A stretch of DNA of 64,000 nt from RPQJ01 sp963700045 (lineage in GTDB: Bacteria > Pseudomonadota > Gammaproteobacteria > Steroidobacterales > Steroidobacteraceae). Both the position numbers and the translations under genes were made by a program. Location of the stretch: positions 124,001-188,000 of the forward strand of contig CAVOWK010000011.1 in the NCBI GenBank assembly GCA_963700045.1, given 5' to 3'. Under the pieces are notes generated by a model. The model did not search any database and was not told the DNA's origin. It was given only the letters and a program-made list of their open reading frames with translations. This document shows positions 1 to 9,591 of the stretch, piece by piece (the first letter of the stretch is position 1; each line of letters opens with the position of its first letter).

Positions 1-3000
1 CCTCGACCACGGCATTCGCGCCGCTGTTGCGCACGCAGAAGCGTTCGCCCGCCATGCCGCGGATGTAGGCCTCGCCACTGGTGGCGCCGTAGAGCGCCAC
101 GTTGCCGACGATGATGTTGTCCTCGGCCGGGAACCTCGAGCCGGTCGGCGGGAACACCGTGATCCTGCCGCCGGAGAGACCCTTGCCGACGTAGTCGTTC
201 GCATCACCCTCGAGCGACAGGCTCATGCCCGGTGGGATGAACGCGCCGAAGCTCTGGCCGGCGGAGCCGCGGAAGTGCAGGCGGATGGTGTCGCCCGGCA
301 AGCCCTTTGCACCGTGCCGCCGCGTGATTTCGCTGCCGACGATGGTGCCGGTCACGCGGTTGACGTTGCGGATCGGCAGTTCGGCGACGACGTCCTCGCC
401 GCGCTCGATCGCCGGCCGGCACAGGTCCATCAGCACCGTCATGTCGAGCGACCGCTCGATGCCGTGGTCCTGCTCGTCCTGCTGGAACCGGCCCCAGTCC
501 GGGTCGACTTCGGGCGAGTAGAGGAGGGTCGAGAGGTCGATACCCTTCGCCTTCCAGTGCTGCACGGCCTTGCGCGCTTCGAGCTTGTCGACGCGGCCGA
601 CCATTTCATCGAGCGTGCGGAAGCCGAGCTGCGCCATGATCTCGCGCAGCTCCTGCGCGATGAAACGCATGAAATTGACGACGTGCTCGGGCTTGCCCTT
701 GAACTTCTCGCGCAGCCGCGGATCCTGCGTCGCGACACCCGCGGGGCAGGTGTTCAGGTGGCAGACGCGCATCATGATGCAACCCGTCGCCACCAGCGGC
801 GCGGTGGCGAAACCGAATTCCTCGGCTCCCAGCAGTGCCGCGATCGCGACGTCGCGTCCCGTCTTCAGCTGGCCGTCGGTCTCGACCGCGATGCGGCTGC
901 GCAGGTTGTTGAGCACCAGCGTCTGGTGCGCCTCGGCGAGGCCGAGTTCCCACGGCAGGCCCGCATGCGTGATCGACGTCTGTGGCGATGCGCCGGTGCC
1001 GCCGTCGTAGCCGCTGATCAGCACCACGTCCGCGTGCGCCTTCGCCACGCCGGCCGCGATCGTGCCCACGCCGACCTCCGCCACCAGTTTCACGCTGATG
1101 CGCGCACGGCGGTTGGCATTCTTGAGGTCGTGGATGAGTTCCGCCAGGTCCTCGATCGAGTAGATGTCGTGGTGCGGCGGCGGGGAAATCAGGCCGACGC
1201 CTGCCGTCGTGTGACGGGTCTTCGCGATCGAGGGGTACACCTTGGTGCCGGGCAACTGCCCGCCCTCGCCGGGCTTCGCGCCTTGCGCCATCTTGATCTG
1301 GATCTCCCGCGCGCTGACGAGGTATTCGCTCGTCACGCCGAAGCGACCCGAGGCCACCTGCTTGATGGCCGAGCACTTCGAATCGCCGTTCGGCAACGGC
1401 AGGTAGCGTTCCGGATCCTCGCCGCCTTCGCCCGTGTTGCTCTTGCCGCCGATGCGGTTCATCGCGATCGCGAGTGTCTCGTGCGCTTCCTTGCTGATCG
1501 AGCCGTAGGACATCGCGCCGGTCTTGAAGCGCTGCATCAGGGTCTCGATCGATTCCACTTCGTCGATCGGCACGGCATCCGACGGCTTGAAGTCGAGCAG
1601 GCCGCGCAGCGTGCAGAGGTTGGTGGCCTGGTCGTTGATCAGCGACGAGTACGCCTTGAACGTCTCGAAGCTGCCCGTGCGCACCGACTTCTGCAGGCGA
1701 TGGATGCTCTCCGGGTTGAACAGGTGGTACTCGCCTTCGGCGCGCCACTGGTACTGGCCGCCCACCGGCAGCGTGTGGCGATCGGCGGCGGGACGGTCCG
1801 GGAATGCAGCGTTGTGCCGCAGCAGGACCTCCTGCGCGATCACGTCCGTGCCGATGCCGCCGACGCGCGATGCGGTCCAGCTGAAATACTCGTCGATCAC
1901 GTCCTGGCGCAGGCCGAGCGCCTCGAACACCTGCGCGCCGCGATAACTCTGCAGCGACGAGATCCCCATCTTCGAGGCAACCTTGATCACACCCTTGGAC
2001 GCGGCCTTGACGAAGTTCCTGCAGGCCGTCCTGTGGTCGACGTGGTTCAGCAGGCCGTCGCGGATCATGTGATCGATCGTTTCGAAGGCCAGGTAGGGGT
2101 TGATCGCACTCACCCCGTAGCCGATCAGCAACGCGAAGTGATGCACCTCGCGCGCTTCGCCGGTCTCGAGTACCAGGCTCGCGCGCGTGCGCAGCCCTTC
2201 GCGGATCAGGTAGTGATGCAGGCCCGCCACCGCCATCAGCGCCGGGATCGGCGCGAAATCCTTGTTGACCCCGCGGTCGCTCAGGATGATGACGTTGACT
2301 TCCTCTTCCTCGATCAGGCGCCGTGCCATCAGGCGCAGCTCTTCCATCGACTTCACCAGGCCTTTCTCGCCGCGGCTCACGCGGAACAGGATCGGCAGCA
2401 CGCCAATGCGCAGGCCCGGCAGGTCCATGCGGCGGATACGCGCGAACTCTTCGTTGGTGACGATCGGATACTTCAGCTCGAGGCGGCGGCAATCCGCCGG
2501 CTGCGGGTTCAGCAGGTTGCCTTCGGAACCGAGGCGAGTCTCGGCCGAGGTGACGATCTCTTCGCGGATGCAGTCGATCGGCGGGTTGGTGACCTGCGCG
2601 AACAACTGCTTGAAGTAGTCGTACAGCAGGCGCGGCCTGGCCGAGAGCACCGCCAGCGGCGTGTCGTTGCCCATCGAGCCCACGGCCTCGATGCCGTCGC
2701 GCGCCATCGGCGCCAGGACGATGCGCTGGTCCTCGAACGTGTAGCCGAACGCGATCTGCCGCTGCAGCAGTGAGTCCGGGTCGGGCTGCGGGAGTTCGGG
2801 TGGCTGTGGCAGGTCGTCGACGTGGATCTGGTAGGCGTCGAGCCACTCGCGGTACGGGCGCGCCGCGGCCAGCGTGCGCTTGATCTCCTCGTCCTCGACG
2901 ATGCGGCCCTGTGCGGTGTCGACCAGGAACATCTTGCCGGGCTGCAGCCGGCCCTTGCGCACGACGTCTTCCGGCGGCACCTCGAGCACGCCGGCTTCCG

Positions 3001-4237
3001 ATGCGAGGATGACGAGATCGTCCTTCGTCACGTAGTAGCGGCCCGGGCGCAGGCCGTTGCGGTCGAGCACGGCGCCGATCTGCGTGCCGTCCGTGAACGA
3101 GATCGAGGCGGGGCCGTCCCACGGCTCCATCAGGCTCGAGTGGTACTGGTAGAAGGCGCGCTTCTCGTCGTCCATCGACTCGTGGTTCGACCACGGCTCG
3201 GGGATCATCATCATCACGGCGTGCGGCAGCGAGCGGCCGGACAGATAGAGCAGCTCGAGCGTGTTGTCGAACATGCCGGAGTCGCTGCCGTTCGGGTTGA
3301 TGATCGGCCGGATCTTCCTGATGTCGTCGCCGAACGCCTCGGCCTCGAAGCGGGCCTCGCGTGCGTGCATCCAGTTGGCGTTGCCGCGGACCGTGTTGAT
3401 CTCGCCGTTGTGGGCGATGTAGCGGTAGGGGTGCGCGCGGTCCCAGCTCGGGAACGTGTTGGTGCTGAAGCGCGAATGAACCAGCGCCAGCGCGGTCTCC
3501 AGCAACGGGTTGTGCAGGTCGGTGAAGTACTGGTCGAGCTGCGTCGTGAGCAGCATGCCCTTGTAGACGATCGTGCGCGCCGAGAGGCTGACGATGTACC
3601 AGTACTCGGCGCCCGAGAGCGTCGAAGTGCGGATTTCGTTGTAGGCGCGCTTGCGGACTACGTAGAGCCTGCGCTCGAACGACAGGTCGTCGACGATGTC
3701 GGGGCTGCGGGCGATGAAGACCTGCCGCATGAACGGCTCGCAGGAACGCGCGGTCTCGCCGAGCATGCCGTTGCTGGTCGGCACGGTGCGCCAGCCGAGC
3801 ACGGCCAGGCCTTCGGACTGCACGACCTGCTCGAACTTCTGCTCGACCTGCCGGCGGACGGTCGGGTTGCGCGGCAGGAAGATGATGCCGCTGCCATATT
3901 GCCCCGCCGCGGGCAGCTGGATGCGCGCCTTGCGGCACACTTCCTCGTTGAACGCGTGCGGCATCTGCAGCAGGACGCCGGCGCCGTCACCCGTGTTGAT
4001 TTCGCAGCCGCAGGCGCCGCGGTGGTCCAGGTTCTTCAGTACCTGGATCGCCTGCTCCAGCACGCGATGCGACTTGTGACCCTTGATGTTGACGACGAAC
4101 CCCTGGCCGCAGGCGTCGTGCTCGTAGCGCGGGTCGTAGAGACCTTGCCTGGCGGGCGGGCCCAGCTGCACGGGCTTGTCCGCACGAACGCCGTCGATCG
4201 CATCCGTCACAGAGGAAATCGGTCGCTGTAAGCTCAT
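1..4237 (-). CDS. gltB: Glutamate synthase large subunit, 3' end outside window
   Basis: Large (alpha) subunit of NADPH-type glutamate synthase, which makes two glutamates from glutamine and 2-oxoglutarate in the cytoplasm together with GltD. The start is the ATG at 4237 and about 1412 codons are open to the window edge; the family is usually about 1480-1510 residues, so only the C-terminal end is missing. The N-terminal class II glutamine amidotransferase domain has its candidate nucleophile Cys43 in HDACGQGFV. Further on are the KMAQGAKPGEG segment of the FMN/synthase domain (coding near 1300) and the 3Fe-4S cysteines in GCIMMRVCHLNTCPAG (near 730-795). The last visible residues, GERFCVRNSGANAVVE, belong to the C-terminal beta-helix domain. 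gltD would be expected beyond the left edge. Identification is secure. Confidence 0.97.
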   Translation of the reverse strand, partial: MSLQRPISSVTDAIDGVRADKPVQLGPPARQGLYDPRYEHDACGQGFVVNIKGHKSHRVLEQAIQVLKNLDHRGACGCEINTGDGAGVLLQMPHAFNEEVCRKARIQLPAAGQYGSGIIFLPRNPTVRRQVEQKFEQVVQSEGLAVLGWRTVPTSNGMLGETARSCEPFMRQVFIARSPDIVDDLSFERRLYVVRKRAYNEIRTSTLSGAEYWYIVSLSARTIVYKGMLLTTQLDQYFTDLHNPLLETALALVHSRFSTNTFPSWDRAHPYRYIAHNGEINTVRGNANWMHAREARFEAEAFGDDIRKIRPIINPNGSDSGMFDNTLELLYLSGRSLPHAVMMMIPEPWSNHESMDDEKRAFYQYHSSLMEPWDGPASISFTDGTQIGAVLDRNGLRPGRYYVTKDDLVILASEAGVLEVPPEDVVRKGRLQPGKMFLVDTAQGRIVEDEEIKRTLAAARPYREWLDAYQIHVDDLPQPPELPQPDPDSLLQRQIAFGYTFEDQRIVLAPMARDGIEAVGSMGNDTPLAVLSARPRLLYDYFKQLFAQVTNPPIDCIREEIVTSAETRLGSEGNLLNPQPADCRRLELKYPIVTNEEFARIRRMDLPGLRIGVLPILFRVSRGEKGLVKSMEELRLMARRLIEEEEVNVIILSDRGVNKDFAPIPALMAVAGLHHYLIREGLRTRASLVLETGEAREVHHFALLIGYGVSAINPYLAFETIDHMIRDGLLNHVDHRTACRNFVKAASKGVIKVASKMGISSLQSYRGAQVFEALGLRQDVIDEYFSWTASRVGGIGTDVIAQEVLLRHNAAFPDRPAADRHTLPVGGQYQWRAEGEYHLFNPESIHRLQKSVRTGSFETFKAYSSLINDQATNLCTLRGLLDFKPSDAVPIDEVESIETLMQRFKTGAMSYGSISKEAHETLAIAMNRIGGKSNTGEGGEDPERYLPLPNGDSKCSAIKQVASGRFGVTSEYLVSAREIQIKMAQGAKPGEGGQLPGTKVYPSIAKTRHTTAGVGLISPPPHHDIYSIEDLAELIHDLKNANRRARISVKLVAEVGVGTIAAGVAKAHADVVLISGYDGGTGASPQTSITHAGLPWELGLAEAHQTLVLNNLRSRIAVETDGQLKTGRDVAIAALLGAEEFGFATAPLVATGCIMMRVCHLNTCPAGVATQDPRLREKFKGKPEHVVNFMRFIAQELREIMAQLGFRTLDEMVGRVDKLEARKAVQHWKAKGIDLSTLLYSPEVDPDWGRFQQDEQDHGIERSLDMTVLMDLCRPAIERGEDVVAELPIRNVNRVTGTIVGSEITRRHGAKGLPGDTIRLHFRGSAGQSFGAFIPPGMSLSLEGDANDYVGKGLSGGRITVFPPTGSRFPAEDNIIVGNVALYGATSGEAYIRGMAGERFCVRNSGANAVVE

Positions 4238-4503
4238 CGTCGGCCCTGCCTGTGATTCTCAGGCGTCGCTCAGGGGCAAGGAGTGGCCGCCGCTCGCCGG
4301 GAGCCGGCCCGCCTGAACCTGTCGACGGTCGTGGATACGCAAGTGATATGACACGTGATTCCGGCTGCGTCAATGCACTGCAACAAAGTGTTCTTAGTCT
4401 CAGCCCGGACGTCTATTCGCCGTGGTTGGATGGGGTAGCGCGGGTCAGTGCATTGCTGCTAGCGTGCGCACCGCGGGTGGATCGAAAAACAAAGGGGATT
4501 CAA

Positions 4504-4803
4504 ATGGATGCATCGACGGCAGCCGGCACGGTTGGGGCCGGATTCGGAGTCTTTCTGCTGATCCTGTTGGTAGTTGGCGCCATCAGCGGCCTCATCGTCG
4601 GCGGCATCGCCCGTTTCCTGCTGCCCGGTCCCGATCCGATGAGCTGGCCGCGCACGATTCTCTTCGGTATCGGCGGCTCGTTCGTGGGCGGCATGGTCGG
4701 CCGGCTGATGCATGTCCCCGAGTCCCTGAGTTTCGTGCTGTCGGTTGCCTGCGCCGCTGGCCTGATCTGGTTCTTCACGCGCCGCAGCAAGCCCAAGACC
4801 TGA
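4504..4803 (+). CDS. GlsB/YeaQ/YmgE family small membrane protein
   Basis: A 99-residue inner-membrane protein of the transglycosylase-associated (GlsB/YeaQ/YmgE) family, commonly linked to general stress; its molecular role is not known. It has three hydrophobic helices: about residues 10-35 (GVFLLILLVVGAISGLIVGG), 48-67 (ILFGIGGSFVGGMVG) and 74-90, with a basic tail RRSKPKT. The glycine-rich GLIVGGIARFLLPG segment is typical of the family. The ATG at 4504 has an AAGGGGA Shine-Dalgarno just upstream; longer in-frame starts would run through the gltB upstream region and are unlikely. It is transcribed away from gltB. Confidence 0.8.
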   Translation: MDASTAAGTVGAGFGVFLLILLVVGAISGLIVGGIARFLLPGPDPMSWPRTILFGIGGSFVGGMVGRLMHVPESLSFVLSVACAAGLIWFFTRRSKPKT

Positions 4804-4811
4804 GACCTTGT

Positions 4812-4888
4812 CCAGAGTCAAGATCTAGTAACTAATTGATTTAAAACGATTAACAGATCGGCCAGGGAACGACCTTGGCCGACTCTGG
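4812..4888. repeat. Nested inverted repeat after the GlsB-like gene
   Basis: Outer arms CCAGAGTC (4812-4819) and GACTCTGG (4881-4888) enclose an inner stem TCGGCCAGGG / CCTTGGCCGA (4858-4867 / 4873-4882, one mismatch). The sequence between them is unusually AT-rich for this window. It lies 8 bases after the stop of the GlsB-like gene and upstream of the RlpA-like gene. There is no T-run after the stem, so intrinsic termination is only possible. The remaining bases to 5097 show no further clear signal. Confidence 0.45.
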
Positions 4889-5097
4889 TAGCTTCGTTGG
4901 AACTTTCAGGCCGACGTTCCCGTCCTAACCGGACCGAGCGAACTGGCGGCCACCCCCACACACACTCATGGAGGGCTTTGCGCCGGCCGCACCCACAACG
5001 TGATTGGTGTCACTGAGTCGGGACCTCGCTTTGACCGGGGCCCCCCGGAGTCCGTACACCGACACGGCCGGACTGCACAGCAGCAAGGAGCCCAACC

Positions 5098-5583
5098 ATG
5101 GCAAACCATCAGATCGCGCGTCTGAACGCGAAACCGAACCTGACCACCCTGGTGGCGTTGGCGGTGCTCGCCCTCGGTTTGCCCGGCGGCAACGTGCTCG
5201 CGGACAAGCAGTCGTCGAGCCCGGGCGTCGCCGAGATCGCATCGGCCATCGAGCGTGGCATCTTCACGGTGCAGGAGGGCGTCGTTTCCTGGTACGGCGC
5301 GCAGTTCCACGACCGCAAGACCGCCAGTGGCGAGCGCTTCGATTCCGGCGCAATGACGATGGCGCATCCGAAACTGCCGTTCGGCACGATGGTCCGTGTC
5401 ACCAACCTGCGCAACGGCCGCAGCGTGGTCGTCCGGGTCAACGACCGCGGGCCGTTCGTCGGCAAGCGCATCGCAGACCTGTCGCAGGCCGCGGCATCCG
5501 AGATCGGCATGATGCGCAGGGGCGTGGCGCGGGCCCGCATCGAAGTACTCGACCGGGAAGCGGCGTCCGCCACCACCCCCTGA
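5098..5583 (+). CDS. RlpA-like double-psi beta-barrel septal protein
   Basis: A 161-residue exported protein of the RlpA family, which act as lytic transglycosylases or peptidoglycan-binding proteins at the septum. An N-terminal signal segment (about residues 16-36, LVALAVLALGLPGGNVLA) is followed by the DPBB domain at about 60-150 with family motifs GVVSWYG, TASGERF, LPFGTMVRVTN, VNDRGPF and DLSQAAASEIG. There is no C-terminal SPOR domain and no lipobox cysteine, so it is a short, non-lipoprotein version. An AAGGAG Shine-Dalgarno (GCAAGGAGCC) precedes the ATG. A hydrolase gene follows 20 bases downstream on the same strand. Confidence 0.85.
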   Translation: MANHQIARLNAKPNLTTLVALAVLALGLPGGNVLADKQSSSPGVAEIASAIERGIFTVQEGVVSWYGAQFHDRKTASGERFDSGAMTMAHPKLPFGTMVRVTNLRNGRSVVVRVNDRGPFVGKRIADLSQAAASEIGMMRRGVARARIEVLDREAASATTP

Positions 5584-5603
5584 CCGTCTCGTCCAAGGTT
5601 TTC

Positions 5604-6536
5604 GTGACGCAAGCGATCCCGGGCCAGAGCAGGTTGGAAAGACTGGTGGCCGCGGTGCTGCGCACTGTGCTGCGTGCGACCCTGCTGCCGACGTTCCGTT
5701 CCGGCCGTCCCATCCCCGAGCAGCGGCGCCGGCTCGAACTCATCACCAGGCTGACGCTGCCCGCGCGCGGCGTGGTCTACGCCGCGGCCAGCTGTGGCGG
5801 CGTCCCCGGCGAGTTCGTCCGTGCCCGAGACGTCGCCCCGGGCTCGGGCGCGATTCTCTACCTGCACGGCGGCGCTTATTGCGTCGGCTCCCACGTCACT
5901 CACCGGTCGGTCTCGAGTCACCTGGCACGCAGGACCGTCGCGAACGTCTTCGTCGCGGACTATCGCCTGGCCCCGGAGCATCCGTGTCCCGCCGCCGTCG
6001 ACGATGCGATCGCAGCCTATCGTGGCCTGCGCGAACAGGGCTGGGCGCCAGGTCAAGTTGCATTCGTCGGCGATTCCGCGGGCGGCGGCCTGGCGCTGGC
6101 GGCCGCGCTCAAGTTGCGGGAGCTGGGCGAACCCCTGCCTGCCGCGCTGGTCCTGTTTTCGCCCTGGGTCGATCTGGGCAATCCGGACCGCGGCGCCCCG
6201 CCGCCCGGTGAAATCATGATTTCGCTGCCGTGGGTGCAGGAGTGCGCACGCCTGTACCTGGCGGGACGCGATGCGCGCGACCCATTGGCTTCACCGATCC
6301 ACGGCGACATGCGCGGATTGCCGCCGACGATGATCCAGGTCGGCCAGGACGAAATCCTGCTGCAGGACTCGCGCCGACTGCATGCCGCGCTGGCTGCCGC
6401 CAACGTGCCCGTGCAGCTGCAGGAATATGCGCGGCGCTGGCACGTTTTCCAGGCGAACGCCGGCGTGCTGGCCGACGCCGATCGTGCGCTGGAGTCGGCC
6501 GCTGGATTCCTGCGGCGGCACCGGGCGCCTGGCTAG
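5604..6536 (+). CDS. Alpha/beta hydrolase, HSL (hormone-sensitive lipase) family
   Basis: A 310-residue carboxylesterase/lipase of the HSL-like (GDXG) family, probably acting on short- to medium-chain esters. It has the oxyanion-hole motif HGGAYC (residues 88-93), the nucleophile elbow GDSAGG with Ser158, and a late WHVF histidine. The frame is open much further upstream but overlaps the RlpA-like gene. The GTG at 5604 is preferred because AAGG lies 5 bases before it. The 3' end overlaps the convergent hydrolase gene by four bases at a shared CTAG. It is similar in layout to its convergent neighbour, so the two may be diverged paralogues. Natural substrate unknown. Confidence 0.82.
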   Translation: MTQAIPGQSRLERLVAAVLRTVLRATLLPTFRSGRPIPEQRRRLELITRLTLPARGVVYAAASCGGVPGEFVRARDVAPGSGAILYLHGGAYCVGSHVTHRSVSSHLARRTVANVFVADYRLAPEHPCPAAVDDAIAAYRGLREQGWAPGQVAFVGDSAGGGLALAAALKLRELGEPLPAALVLFSPWVDLGNPDRGAPPPGEIMISLPWVQECARLYLAGRDARDPLASPIHGDMRGLPPTMIQVGQDEILLQDSRRLHAALAAANVPVQLQEYARRWHVFQANAGVLADADRALESAAGFLRRHRAPG

Positions 6537-7534
6537 AGCGATCCTCGCGTCGTCGGCTCCGCCTCGCTGAGGCCGGCTACCACGACTGGGTCACGGGTCG
6601 CGTCCAGTTCCGGCGAGAGCGGCAACGCGGCCGCATGCCGCGCGTGTTCCCCGATGAAGGCCACGATGTCGGCAAGCGCCTGCCTGGCCTCCGGCAGCAT
6701 CGCGAACAGCGGGAACACGTGCGGCAGGTCCGGCCAGACATCGATGCGCGATCTCGTGCCGGCCTGCTGTGCGCGATCGTGCGCGCGCACCGAGTCGTCG
6801 AGCAGCATCTCGGTCGAGCCGGCCAGGAAGTAGAGCGGCGGCAGGCCGGTCCAGTCGCCGTGCAGCGGTGAGATCAGCGGCAAAGCGCGATCGAGTCCGG
6901 GGCAGTACATGTCGGGCAACAGGTCGATCGCACCCGCGCTGAACATCGGGTCTGCCTTCGCGTTGTAGCGCATCGAAGGGCTGCCCAGCGCGATGTCGGT
7001 TGCGGGCGACAGCAGCACGGCGCAGTCCGGTGGCGGCAACCGCGCATCGCGCACCCGCATCAGCGTGACCAGTGTGAGGTTGCCGCCGGCCGAATCACCG
7101 GCGACGACCCGGGGCCGGCCGGTCGGTCCTTCGGCCAGCGCGCGATAGACCGCCAGGCAATCGTCGATTGCCGCCGGGAAAGGATGTTCCGGCGCGAGCC
7201 GATAGTCGACGAGCAACACGCGCATTCCGGTGGCGGCGGAAAGTGTCGCAGCAAATGCGCTGTACAGCGCGGGGAGGTGCACGCACCAGGCGCCGCCGTG
7301 CAGGTAGAGCAGCGTGCCGTTGCGCTCGGCAAGTTCCGGCGCGCCGAACCACTTCACTGGCACGTCACCTATCACCATCGCCTCGGTGGGGCAGTCGACC
7401 GGGCGCCGCGCCAGCCGGGCATCGGTCTTCGCCGTGTGACGGCGCAGCTCGTCGATCGCGAGGCCGGGCCGCCACCGTGGCTTCACGGTCAGGCGCAGCA
7501 GCGTGTTGATCATTCGCGCGCGGAAGCTCGGCAT
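6533..7534 (-). CDS. Alpha/beta hydrolase, HSL family, downstream of tetR
   Basis: A 333-residue HSL-family esterase. Motifs: LYLHGGAW (oxyanion hole, about 77-83), DYRLAPEHPFPAA (110-122), GDSAGG with nucleophile Ser148, and DLPHVFPLF carrying the catalytic histidine. It begins 78 bases after the tetR stop on the same strand, so the two are probably co-transcribed and the esterase may be in the regulon of the divergent alkB operon. A role in releasing fatty acids or alcohols from esters would fit, but this is inference. The C-terminal extension after about residue 300 looks unstructured. Confidence 0.82.
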   Translation of the reverse strand: MPSFRARMINTLLRLTVKPRWRPGLAIDELRRHTAKTDARLARRPVDCPTEAMVIGDVPVKWFGAPELAERNGTLLYLHGGAWCVHLPALYSAFAATLSAATGMRVLLVDYRLAPEHPFPAAIDDCLAVYRALAEGPTGRPRVVAGDSAGGNLTLVTLMRVRDARLPPPDCAVLLSPATDIALGSPSMRYNAKADPMFSAGAIDLLPDMYCPGLDRALPLISPLHGDWTGLPPLYFLAGSTEMLLDDSVRAHDRAQQAGTRSRIDVWPDLPHVFPLFAMLPEARQALADIVAFIGEHARHAAALPLSPELDATRDPVVVAGLSEAEPTTRGSL

Positions 7535-7612
7535 GTCAGTGCTTGCCTTGAGTTGAGTTCGATGGTCCGTCGCGGCGCGGAGCTCCGCATCGGGCGCGAT
7601 ACGTAACGGCGC

Positions 7613-8272
7613 TCATCCGGCGGATTGCGATACCAGTCGCTCGACCTGCCGGCGCTGCGTGCTGCGCAGCAGCGGGCTGAACAGCGCGACGAAGTGCCGG
7701 ATGCCTTCGCGGATGTCGGCGGACTGGATGGTGCGCCGCCGATCGACGAGCTGCCGGTGCGTGAACCACTGCGTCAGCACGATCCAGGCGTTGGTGGTCA
7801 ACAGGTCCAGCTGCTCGGGTGTCGCTTCCATCCAGCCTGCAGCGACCATCGAGTCGAAGATCGCGCGTGAGCGGACACGCACCCGCTCCGCGAGGTCGCG
7901 ATAGCGTTCCTTGAGGCCCGGCACGTCCCGCAGCAGCGAGTTCACGTCACGGTAAAAGAACCGGAACTCCCACAGGTGCCCGAACACGTCGTCGAGGTAG
8001 CGGAGCACCGTGTCGAAGCTCTGAGTGGTGCCGTCGCGCGGCGCGAGGATGGCCTCGAGCTGCGTTTCGATGCGCTCGTACAGGCAGAGCACGATCTCTT
8101 CCTTGTTCGCAAAGTGGTAATAGAGGTTGCCCGGGCTGATCCCCAGGCGGGTGGCGATGTGGCGTGTCGAGACTGCGTGCGCGCCTTCCGCATTGAACAA
8201 GGCCAGCGCCGCGTCGAGGATGCGGTCGCGCGTGTCGGGAGTCTCGGCGGTGGCGCGCTTCTTGCGGGGCAT
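7613..8272 (-). CDS. TetR-family regulator of the alkB locus
   Basis: A 219-residue TetR/AcrR-type repressor. The N-terminal helix-turn-helix (about residues 12-58) reads TRDRILDAALALFN, then STRHIATRLGISPGNLYYHF, the canonical TetR recognition helix. The C-terminal domain is of the TetR_C type seen in lipid-responsive regulators. The frame is open to 8395, but that longer version starts inside the divergent operator; the ATG at 8272 (MPRKKRATAE) gives a normal-length protein. It faces alkB across a 147-bp region that contains a perfect 24-bp palindrome, its likely binding site. A TATACT (8319-8314, minus strand) could be its -10 element. Ligand unknown; an alkane-derived fatty acid or acyl-CoA is a guess. 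Confidence 0.88.
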   Translation of the reverse strand: MPRKKRATAETPDTRDRILDAALALFNAEGAHAVSTRHIATRLGISPGNLYYHFANKEEIVLCLYERIETQLEAILAPRDGTTQSFDTVLRYLDDVFGHLWEFRFFYRDVNSLLRDVPGLKERYRDLAERVRVRSRAIFDSMVAAGWMEATPEQLDLLTTNAWIVLTQWFTHRQLVDRRRTIQSADIREGIRHFVALFSPLLRSTQRRQVERLVSQSAG

Positions 8273-8370
8273 TCGAATCGTGTCGGGGCGGGCGGGAGAG
8301 TAGTTTTGCAGTGCAAAGTATACCCGGCAGGCATTGCCATTTGACACGGGCCGCCGCCTGAGGCAACCTA

Positions 8371-8394
8371 TGTTTAGAACATTTGTTCTAAACA
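8371..8394. promoter_or_regulatory. Perfect 24-bp palindrome, probable TetR operator
   Basis: Half-sites TGTTTAGAACA and TGTTCTAAACA are exact reverse complements around a TT centre. The site lies between the divergent tetR and alkB genes, 25 bases before the alkB ATG and 98 bases before the tetR ATG. Size and position are typical for a TetR-family operator that controls both directions. A TTGACA at 8341-8346 could be a -35 for alkB, but spacing to any -10 is poor. Confidence 0.8.
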
Positions 8395-8419
8395 TTCAGC
8401 CGGTCCCCGGAGGGACACC

Positions 8420-9589
8420 ATGGTCAAGTACGCGCGGTTCATGGCCGTTTACCTGTTCTCCCTCGCCACGCTGGCCGGCATCCTGCTGGGCGGCGCCTGG
8501 ATGTGGCTCGGTTTCGTCGTGATCTACGGCATCATGATTCTCGGCGACGAGTCCCTCGGCGACTACTACGAGGAACCCGCCTACCGCCATCCGCGGCTGC
8601 TGAACTCGCTGCTGTATTTCGCGCTGCCGGCCCTGTTCGTGCTCTGCGTCGCGATGGCCTGGATGGCGGGATCGGGGGACCTGTTCGGCCTCGGCGCCTG
8701 GGCGCAGGCGAATCTCGGCCTCGACCTGTTCGCGCGCCGCGAGGCGACCGCGCCCTGGCACTGGCTGGGCGCCATCCTCTCGGCGGGCATCACGTTCGCC
8801 GCGCTCGGCACTAATATCGGGCACGAACTCACGCACCGCACCACCGACCGTGGCGCAATGGTCGCCGGGCGCTGGCTGCTCGCTATCACGTTCGATGCCG
8901 AGTTCTCGATCGAGCACGTCTACGGGCATCACCGGCGCCTCGCCACGCCGGCGGACCCCGCGTCGGCGCGCCGCGGCGAACACTTCTATACATATCTGCT
9001 GCGCTCGGTGTTCGGGCAGACGAAGAGCGCGTTCGAACTGGAGCGCAACCGCCTGCAGACCCTCGGGCACGGCACCTGGAGCCTGCACAATCGCTACCTG
9101 CGCGGCTGGCTGATGTCGGCGCTGATCGTGGCAGCTTTCGGCATGGCTGCCGGTGCGGCCGGCGTCGTCATCTTCGTGCTGTCGGCGCTTGCAGGCCGCT
9201 CGGTGCTCGAGGCCGTCAACTATTTCGAGCACTACGGGCTGGTGCGCGATCCTGACCAGCCGGTCGAACCGCGCCACTCCTGGAATTCCAACAAGCGCCT
9301 GAGCAACGTCATGCTGTTCAACCTCGCGCGCCACTCGCATCACCATGCCGAAGGCGACGCGCAGTTCTGGCAGCTGCGCGCCTACCGCGATGCGCCGACG
9401 CTGCCGTACGGCTATCTCACCTGCATGCTGCTCGTGTTCCTGCTGCCGGGCTGGTATCGCAACCGCATGACGCCCTTGCTGCTCGACTGGGATCGTCAAT
9501 TTGCGACGACGAGCGAGCGCCGCCTGGCTGCCGAGGCCAACCGGGCGAGCGGCGTGCCGGCGCTGCAACTCGCTGCACAGGGGCGCTGA
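8420..9589 (+). CDS. alkB: Alkane 1-monooxygenase (membrane di-iron hydroxylase)
   Basis: A 389-residue integral-membrane non-heme di-iron monooxygenase that hydroxylates the terminal carbon of alkanes using O2 and electrons from a rubredoxin or ferredoxin. The histidine boxes are all present: GHELTHR (134-140), EHVYGHHRRLATPADPAS (165-182), NYFEHYGL and LARHSHHHAEGD. Hydrophobic helices occur at about 8-40, 62-84, 115-133 and 200-235. GGAGG lies 6 bases before the ATG. It heads an operon with a ferredoxin gene two bases after its stop and a 2OG dioxygenase. It is presumably repressed by the divergent TetR protein. Related hydroxylases on aromatic side chains share these motifs, so alkane as substrate is likely but not proven. 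Confidence 0.92.
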   Translation: MVKYARFMAVYLFSLATLAGILLGGAWMWLGFVVIYGIMILGDESLGDYYEEPAYRHPRLLNSLLYFALPALFVLCVAMAWMAGSGDLFGLGAWAQANLGLDLFARREATAPWHWLGAILSAGITFAALGTNIGHELTHRTTDRGAMVAGRWLLAITFDAEFSIEHVYGHHRRLATPADPASARRGEHFYTYLLRSVFGQTKSAFELERNRLQTLGHGTWSLHNRYLRGWLMSALIVAAFGMAAGAAGVVIFVLSALAGRSVLEAVNYFEHYGLVRDPDQPVEPRHSWNSNKRLSNVMLFNLARHSHHHAEGDAQFWQLRAYRDAPTLPYGYLTCMLLVFLLPGWYRNRMTPLLLDWDRQFATTSERRLAAEANRASGVPALQLAAQGR

Positions 9590-9591
9590 GC

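Noticed and set aside
606..3938. A 1110-residue open frame on the minus strand (and an 832-residue one on the plus strand) within 275-3938
   Set aside because: Both overlap the gltB coding frame, are rich in Arg/Ala and have no family motifs; long shadow frames are expected at this G+C.
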